In this document: positions 59,326 to 64,000 of the stretch, piece by piece
Layout of the letters: each line of letters opens with the position of its first letter
Position numbering within the stretch: position 1 is the stretch's first letter
DNA from: Streptomonospora sp. PA3
Lineage (GTDB): Bacteria > Actinomycetota > Actinomycetes > Streptosporangiales > Streptosporangiaceae
DNA length: 64,000 nt
Assembly (NCBI RefSeq): GCF_009728995.1
Contig: NZ_VTZW01000016.1
Span: 144,421-208,420, forward strand
Direction: 5' to 3'
Program-made: the position numbers and the translations under genes
Notes under the pieces: model-generated
Databases searched by the model: none
Seen by the model: the letters and a program-made list of their open reading frames with translations, nothing else
What the model was told of the DNA's origin: nothing

Positions 59326-60789
59326 TCAGTTGCGCTGCGCGAGGTAGGGCGGGCAGACCCCGAGCGGCAGGGTGGTGGCGAAGGCGACGTCCTGGCTGCC
59401 CCACGCGCGCCGCAGGCGGATGCGGGAGGTCTCGGCCGAGGACTCGGTGTGGGAGACGGCGCGGTCGAGCTCGTCGGGGTCCTCGACGGTGACGGAGGCG
59501 TAGAGGCTCATCTGCACGAGTCCCGCGCCGAGCGTCTCCTCCTGGGCGGCCTGGCGGGCGTAGGCGAGGTCCTGGCTGTCGCGGGCGCTGACGCGGTGGC
59601 GCAGCCGGGCCGACATCTCGCTCTTGTACTGCGCAGCGGTGTTCTGCCCCTCCAGCGCCCGCGCCGCCGAGGAGGCGGGCCAGTGGCGGAACAGCAGCGT
59701 GGTGCGCTTGGTCCAGCGCGTGGGTGTGAGCAGCTGGGACAGGACGGTGCTGGTGACGTGGGTGCGCGGCGCCTGCTGCCAGATCCAGGCCACGCTGGTG
59801 CCGCTGTCGTGGATGTAGCGGTCGTGCAGCGTTTCGGCGGCGATGGGGCCCGCCTCGGACCAGTCGCCGGTCGCGATCGCGCCGCCGGACTCCAGCGCCT
59901 GCGCGACGGCGCCGCGTGCGGCGGGGTCGTAGGCGCTGCGAACCGTCGCGACGATCTCCTCGGGCCGGGCGCGGCCGATGACGCTGACGCCGCAGCCGCC
60001 GAGCCCGTTCTCGATCTGGTTGAGGAGGTTGTTCAGCTCGGCGGCCGCCTCCAGCCGCCCCTTGGGCGGCGTCGGGAACCTGCGCGGGTCGAAGGTGATC
60101 GATATGCGGGTCTCCACCTGGGCGCTGACGGCGGGGGCCAGTGAGACGAGCTCGCCCAGGATGCGGCGCGCCGCCTGCGGAGACTGCGGGTCGACCGACG
60201 CGGCGACGTGGTCGCGCAGGGTGTCGCCGGGGTCGGGGCTGGACTCCACGGTGACCGAGATCCAGGGGACCCAGGGCATGTAGCCGAACCCGGCCAGCCA
60301 GTTGTGCCAGTTGGCCACCCAGGTGTCGACGTCGCCGCTCTCGGCCAGCCACACCGAGTTGGAGGAGACCTTCAGGGTGGCGGTCATGTGCCCCAGCCGC
60401 CTGTTCCAGGCGATGCCGAATCGGCCGCCGCGGCCGTCCTCGGCGGAGAGCAGCGTGATGGGCGCCAGCACCCCCGGCAGCTGGAAGGCGCGCGGGTGCT
60501 CGACCAGGACGCCGGCGCGGTAGCGGGTGCGTCCGCGCACGGTGGCCCACCACCACCGCAGCCGGGTGAGGACGAACCCGAGCAGCGAGGTGCCCTGGAC
60601 CGGCACGAGCGCGATGCCGAAGACCACCACGAGCGGAGGCACCAGGTAGGCGGCGTAGCGCTGGTCGAAGAAGGCCACCAGCATGAGCACGATGAGGCAG
60701 CCCATCAGGATCATGGTGGGGGTGAAGCCCAGCCCCAGCAGGCCGATGCTGCGCTTGCGGCGCCACCCGCCGTAGGTCCGCAGTGTCAT
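59326..60789 (-). CDS. SCO6880-like conjugation membrane protein
   Basis: 487 residues. Two N-terminal membrane helices (TPTMILMGCLIVLMLVAFF and AYLVPPLVVVFGIALVPV) then a long soluble domain: GWRRKRSIGLLGLGFTP, NSVWLAESGDVDTWVANWHNWLAGFGYMPWVPWISVTVE and the DLAYARQAAQEETLGAGLVQMSLYASVTVED stretch characteristic of SCO6880-family proteins. It probably corresponds to the PrgI plus VirB4 N-terminal part of other systems. It lies 26 bp before the ATPase gene. Confidence 0.87.
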   Translation of the reverse strand: MTLRTYGGWRRKRSIGLLGLGFTPTMILMGCLIVLMLVAFFDQRYAAYLVPPLVVVFGIALVPVQGTSLLGFVLTRLRWWWATVRGRTRYRAGVLVEHPRAFQLPGVLAPITLLSAEDGRGGRFGIAWNRRLGHMTATLKVSSNSVWLAESGDVDTWVANWHNWLAGFGYMPWVPWISVTVESSPDPGDTLRDHVAASVDPQSPQAARRILGELVSLAPAVSAQVETRISITFDPRRFPTPPKGRLEAAAELNNLLNQIENGLGGCGVSVIGRARPEEIVATVRSAYDPAARGAVAQALESGGAIATGDWSEAGPIAAETLHDRYIHDSGTSVAWIWQQAPRTHVTSTVLSQLLTPTRWTKRTTLLFRHWPASSAARALEGQNTAAQYKSEMSARLRHRVSARDSQDLAYARQAAQEETLGAGLVQMSLYASVTVEDPDELDRAVSHTESSAETSRIRLRRAWGSQDVAFATTLPLGVCPPYLAQRN

Positions 60790-60839
60790 GTGTCCCGTCC
60801 TCGGTGTGGATCGTGCGTGTCCTGTGTCGGCGGTCCGCG

Positions 60840-63167
60840 CTACAGCGCCCCGGACGGGGGCTGGTCGGCGTCGGTTCCGGCGGCACCGTCGGCGACGGTG
60901 CCGGAGCCGGGGTCGGTGGAGGCCGGCGCGTCTGCGGCCGGCGCGGAGTTCGGCGGGGCGGATACGGGTACCGCGGCGCCGGAGGGGCCCGCCGGGCCGG
61001 GCGCGCCCGCCGAGCCGGAGCCGGCTTCGCCGGGCTGGGCCGCTCCCGAGGGCGTCGGCGCCGCCGTGGACGTGGGCGCCGCGGCGGACGAGCCGCCGGA
61101 GGGGGTGGCAGGGGTGCCGCCCGCGGACGCCGTCACCGCCGACCCGTGGCCGGGGGTCCCCGCGCCTGATGGCGTGGGAGCGCCGCCGCCGGATCCGGCT
61201 CCGCCGCTGTAGGAGGCCGACTGGACATTCTGGCCGGGTCGGCCGGCACCCGAGGGGGTCGGCGCGCCCCCCGTCGAGCCGGGGGCCGCCGTACCGCCGG
61301 GTTGGCCGGCACCCGAGGGGGTGGCGGCCGTGGTCGGGACCGAGGCACCGCCGGAGTAGGTGCCGCCCGCGGAGGCCGTCGACGCCGATCCGGTTCCGCC
61401 GCTGTAGGACGCGGACTGGACGTTGTGGCCCGGCTGGCCGGCGCCCGAAGGTGTGGGCACCGCCTGCCCGCCCGAGTCACCCGAACCGCCGCTCTGCAGG
61501 TCGCCGCTGCCACCCGCGGCGACCGGCGTCGCCGAGAACTGGCCCGGCTGGCCGGCACCCGAAGGCGTGGGCACCGCCTGCCCGCCCGAGTCACCCGAAC
61601 CGCCGCTCTGCAGGTCGCCGCTGCCACCCGCGGCGACCGGCGTCGCCGAGAACTGGCCCGGCTGGCCGGCACCGGAGGGGGTGGCCGCCGTGGAGGCGGA
61701 ATCGGTGACCCCCGTTCCGCCGGCGCCGGGCACGGAGCCCGTCGCCATCGCGGCACCGCTGGGGCTTCCCGTCCCGCCCGCTGTGCTCACCGTGCCCGAG
61801 GCCCCCGCGGCCCCCGACGCGCCGCCGCCGGACCCGCCCGAGTGGGACACGGAGGCGACCGACGCGCCGCCGGCCGTCGTCGCGCCGGCGCCGGAGGGCA
61901 GTGCGGACTCACCGGACCCGCTCTGCCCCTGGCTGTCCGTGCCCGGATTGTCCTGCGCCGAGTCGTACCGGCCCTGGCCGGCCTGTGAGTCCGAGCCGGT
62001 GTCGCCCGCGCCGCCGGGAGCGGAGCCGCCGCTGCCGCCTCCGGTTCCGCCGCCCGCTCCGGCGGTCTCCATCCCTGCTCCGCCCGCGCCGGCTCCGGCG
62101 CTGACCGCGGTCGTCGCGGCGCCCGTGGCGAGTCCTCCTCCGCCGCCTCCGCCCCCGGTCGTGGAGGCGGCGGAGACGGTGGAGGCCGAGGGCAGCGACT
62201 GGTCGACGGAGGCGGCGCGGGTTCCGGCGCCGTGGGAGGCCGTGCTCGCTCCGAAGATCCCGCCACCGGTGGAGCCCGGGACGCCCGACGACTGCCCTCC
62301 GCCGGACGCGGCGCCCGCACCGGCACCGGCGCCGAAGGCCATCGCCCCGCCGGTGAGCTTGGTGGCCATGCTGCCCAGCAGGCTCCACAGCATCGGCAGC
62401 GCACCGGTGGCCATGAGGATCACCGCCACGCCCACGAAGTACTGGAAGGTGCCGTCGGGGTCGTTCTCGGTCTCGGAGAAGAAGATGAACCCCAGCGCGT
62501 AGATGAGCACGATGACCGGCTTGTACAGAATGGAGCCGATCAGCCAGCCCATGATCTTGGAGAAGATGTTGGTGCCGGGTCCGGGCAGCATCGCCGCACC
62601 CGCGGCCAGCGGCAGCACGGCGGCGCAGATGTAGACGACGCCCTGGGTGTAGAAGAGCGCGACGATCTGGATGACCGCGCCGACGACCACGGCGATGCCG
62701 ACGAGCACGCTCAGCAGCAGGCGGAAGGGGTTGCCGCCCTCGCCGTCGGTGACTCCCCCGATCGCGGGCGGCTCGGAGAGCTTTTCGCCCAGGTCGCTGC
62801 TGAAACTCCGCGCGACACCGGTGTCGAGCAGGTAGAGGGCCAGGGAGTCGCAGAAGTCGACGAGGGCCTGGATGATGAAGACCCCTGCGAATGTGGTGAA
62901 CACCAGCACCAGCAGCGCTTTGACGGTGTCCATCATCGGATCCACCCGCCGATGCCACAGCAGGCGGACGGCCGCCACCAGCAGGCCGGCGGTGGCCAGC
63001 AGGGTGACCAGGGGGAAGACCAGGTCCTGGAAGCTGGAGATGCCGGTGCTCTGGGCGAGGTCGTCGTTGTTGTCCACCGCCGGGTTGTCCCAGAGGATGT
63101 CGAAGATTCCCCCGATGGCGGGCTGGATCAGCTCGCCGACGTCTTGTGAGATCTGCTCAAGGGACAT
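60840..63167 (-). CDS. TrbL/VirB6-like polytopic membrane protein with long repeat tail
   Basis: 775 residues. Residues 1-285 hold about six or seven membrane helices (for example LVTLLATAGLLVAAVRLLW, ALLVLVFTTFAGVFIIQALV, LLSVLVGIAVVVGAVIQIVALF and KPVIVLIYALGFIFF), as in VirB6/TrbL channel proteins. Residues 290-775 are Gly/Ser/Ala/Thr-rich low-complexity sequence containing seven PSGAxxPG-type motifs and two adjacent 38-residue perfect repeats. The tail probably lies outside the membrane. ATG 63167 follows GGAAG. Confidence 0.82.
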   Translation of the reverse strand: MSLEQISQDVGELIQPAIGGIFDILWDNPAVDNNDDLAQSTGISSFQDLVFPLVTLLATAGLLVAAVRLLWHRRVDPMMDTVKALLVLVFTTFAGVFIIQALVDFCDSLALYLLDTGVARSFSSDLGEKLSEPPAIGGVTDGEGGNPFRLLLSVLVGIAVVVGAVIQIVALFYTQGVVYICAAVLPLAAGAAMLPGPGTNIFSKIMGWLIGSILYKPVIVLIYALGFIFFSETENDPDGTFQYFVGVAVILMATGALPMLWSLLGSMATKLTGGAMAFGAGAGAGAASGGGQSSGVPGSTGGGIFGASTASHGAGTRAASVDQSLPSASTVSAASTTGGGGGGGGLATGAATTAVSAGAGAGGAGMETAGAGGGTGGGSGGSAPGGAGDTGSDSQAGQGRYDSAQDNPGTDSQGQSGSGESALPSGAGATTAGGASVASVSHSGGSGGGASGAAGASGTVSTAGGTGSPSGAAMATGSVPGAGGTGVTDSASTAATPSGAGQPGQFSATPVAAGGSGDLQSGGSGDSGGQAVPTPSGAGQPGQFSATPVAAGGSGDLQSGGSGDSGGQAVPTPSGAGQPGHNVQSASYSGGTGSASTASAGGTYSGGASVPTTAATPSGAGQPGGTAAPGSTGGAPTPSGAGRPGQNVQSASYSGGAGSGGGAPTPSGAGTPGHGSAVTASAGGTPATPSGGSSAAAPTSTAAPTPSGAAQPGEAGSGSAGAPGPAGPSGAAVPVSAPPNSAPAADAPASTDPGSGTVADGAAGTDADQPPSGAL
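61447..61674. repeat. 114-bp tandem duplication inside the TrbL-like gene
   Basis: Two 114-bp units (61447-61560 and 61561-61674) differing at one base. They encode 38-residue units containing FSATPVAAGGSGDLQSGG and TPSGAGQPG. In-frame unit length means copy number can vary without breaking the gene. Confidence 0.9.
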
Positions 63168-63235
63168 GGCACTTCCTGCTCAGGGCTCGGTGCGGGTGCT
63201 GGGAAGGGAGTTGCGGGGAGGCGGGCGCGGGCGGA

Positions 63236-63667
63236 TCAGACCCGCACGTCTTCGCCGCCACCACCGCCGTCGTCGCCGCCGTTTCCATCGCCGCTGCCAC
63301 CGTCGCCGCCGTTGCCGGGAGGATCCGGGGCCTGTTCGCGCGTGTACTCGACCCACCTGGTCTGACCGTCGCCGCCTTCGGCGCCGCCCCCCTGGAGCAG
63401 CAGCGCGATGATCGGGGCGGCGACCATCAGCAGCACGATGCCCAGGAGCACCCACGGCAGCTCGCCCATGCCGCGCGCGGCGATCCACGGGTCGCCGGTG
63501 AAGTTGGCCTGCACCATCTTCCCGGCGATGATCAGCAATGCGATTACCGCGATCGCGGCGCCCAGGCCCATGACCCAGCCGAGGATCGTGTTTCCGCACG
63601 GGACCCACTGGTCCGCGCCCTCCTGGCAGGCGCGTGCGGCCAGCGTGTGGACCGGTCGGTCGTTCAT
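63236..63667 (-). CDS. Two-helix membrane protein of the conjugation operon, 143 residues
   Basis: Hydrophobic segments MGLGAAIAVIALLIIAGKMV and LPWVLLGIVLLMVAAPIIALLL, a Cys pair in the N-terminal part (ARACQEGADQWVPCG) and a Gly/Asp-rich tail ending GGGGGEDVRV. Size and topology are those of VirB2-like pilin/small channel subunits, but I see no signal-peptide cleavage motif. It is a paralogue of the partial protein that follows at the window edge (AGKMV and WxxxGIxLM shared). ATG 63667. Confidence 0.7.
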   Translation of the reverse strand: MNDRPVHTLAARACQEGADQWVPCGNTILGWVMGLGAAIAVIALLIIAGKMVQANFTGDPWIAARGMGELPWVLLGIVLLMVAAPIIALLLQGGGAEGGDGQTRWVEYTREQAPDPPGNGGDGGSGDGNGGDDGGGGGEDVRV

Positions 63668-63737
63668 GGCATCACCTGAGCGCTCGGCGGTGCGGAGGTG
63701 TCGGAGGCTTGCTGTACGGGGGTCTGGGCGCGCGGCA

Positions 63738-64000
63738 TCAGACGGTCCCGGTGAATTCGGGATCGGGTTCGTAGGTCGGCATCGGGACGGGCCCGTCATC
63801 GCGGGCCGGCGGGCTCAGCAGCATCATGACCACCGAGACGGCGACGAGCATGAGGAAGATCCCCATGAACGTCCACAGCAGGCCGCCCACGCCTTCTGCG
63901 GCGAGATCCGAGCGGCCGCTCTTGCCGACGACCATCTTCCCGGCGCAGTAGAGGACGCCGATGATCCCGATGACCGCGACGATGCCGCGGCCCCAGGCGA
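63738..64000 (-). CDS. Two-helix membrane protein, partial (continues beyond the window)
   Basis: The frame is open to the window edge; visible residues include GIVAVIGIIGVLYCAGKMVVGKS and LLWTFMGIFLMLVAVSVVMMLL, so the 5' end lies outside. An internal ATG at 63935 would delete the first helix and is not the start. The order helix-AGKMV-linker-helix matches the 143-residue neighbour, so the two arose by duplication. Last 15 residues are acidic and proline-rich (MPTYEPDPEFTGTV). Confidence 0.65.
   Translation of the reverse strand, partial: AWGRGIVAVIGIIGVLYCAGKMVVGKSGRSDLAAEGVGGLLWTFMGIFLMLVAVSVVMMLLSPPARDDGPVPMPTYEPDPEFTGTV

Noticed and set aside
1-64000. tRNA or rRNA genes and phage attachment sites
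   Set aside because: I looked for tRNA-like clover-leaf ends (CCA-adjacent acceptor stems, TTCGANTC loops) and rRNA signatures and saw none convincing; no integrase to guide an att-site search.

Overview
The window is very GC-rich (well above 70 percent by eye), uses G/C third positions almost everywhere, has frequent GTG/TTG starts, and carries several families typical of high-GC Gram-positives (IclR clusters, SCO6880-like conjugation protein, DUF4913-like protein, an actinobacterial cysteine-type formate dehydrogenase). It reads as an actinomycete chromosome, most plausibly Nocardiopsis/Streptomonospora-like, but the genus is an inference. No rRNA, tRNA or CRISPR array was seen.

Layout. 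(1) 1-9.8 kb: a sugar-acid (pentonate-type) catabolic locus: FAH-family 2-keto-3-deoxy-acid dehydratase, IlvD/Edd dehydratase whose three Fe-S cysteines fall at 59/127/200 as in L-arabinonate dehydratase, GntP permease, a U32-like protein, a ketoglutarate-semialdehyde-type aldehyde dehydrogenase and two IclR regulators with readable operator sites. (2) 9.9-18.2 kb: a tyrosine phosphatase, then a second catabolic locus (IclR, KDG-type sugar kinase, amidohydrolase/deacetylase, PLP amino-acid deaminase, RidA, Na+/solute symporter) that fits N-acylated amino-sugar-acid or D-amino-acid use. (3) 18.4-22.5 kb: an FkbM methyltransferase, two paralogous 77-residue membrane proteins, and a small YcaO RiPP-like locus: a 31-codon peptide gene, a YcaO enzyme and a divergent methyltransferase. 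(4) 22.6-26.2 kb: DeoR regulator, SSS sugar symporter and a small membrane partner. (5) 26.4-31.7 kb: a three-gene formate dehydrogenase operon (catalytic alpha with Cys in place of Sec, four-cluster Fe-S beta, NrfD-type membrane subunit). (6) 32.5-41.2 kb, reverse strand: a reduced NDH-1 operon with A, H, J, K, L, M, N and, between A and H, one unusual 511-residue protein with faint NuoB-like and NuoD-like ends joined by a His/Gly/Asp-rich linker; E, F, G, I and normal B, C, D are absent. (7) 41.2-44.4 kb: a repeat cluster, a four-helix membrane protein, a pyruvyl-transferase-like protein and an SDR. (8) 44.5-53.4 kb: an island with three AbiEi/AbiEii (type IV toxin-antitoxin-like) pairs, a 299-bp exact duplication that breaks the end of one of them, an unknown protein and a family-4 glycosyltransferase. 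(9) 53.5-64 kb, reverse strand: a conjugation/type IV secretion-like operon (2-TM proteins, TrbL/VirB6-like protein with long repeats, SCO6880-like protein, VirB4-like ATPase, VirD4/TraG coupling ATPase, a large unknown protein, a DUF4913-like protein) that runs off the window.

How the parts work together. The two left-hand catabolic loci are each a transporter plus dehydratase/deaminase set controlled by IclR proteins. The formate dehydrogenase operon and the peripheral-arm-less NDH-1 operon lie tail to tail with one small gene between them, which suggests, without proving, a shared respiratory role. The AbiE pairs sit next to the conjugation operon as expected for cargo or stabilisation genes of an integrative element; no integrase, relaxase or attachment site is visible, so the element's limits are unknown. 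An intergenic inverted-repeat element occurs in three versions (about 4.0, 18.2 and 41.3 kb).
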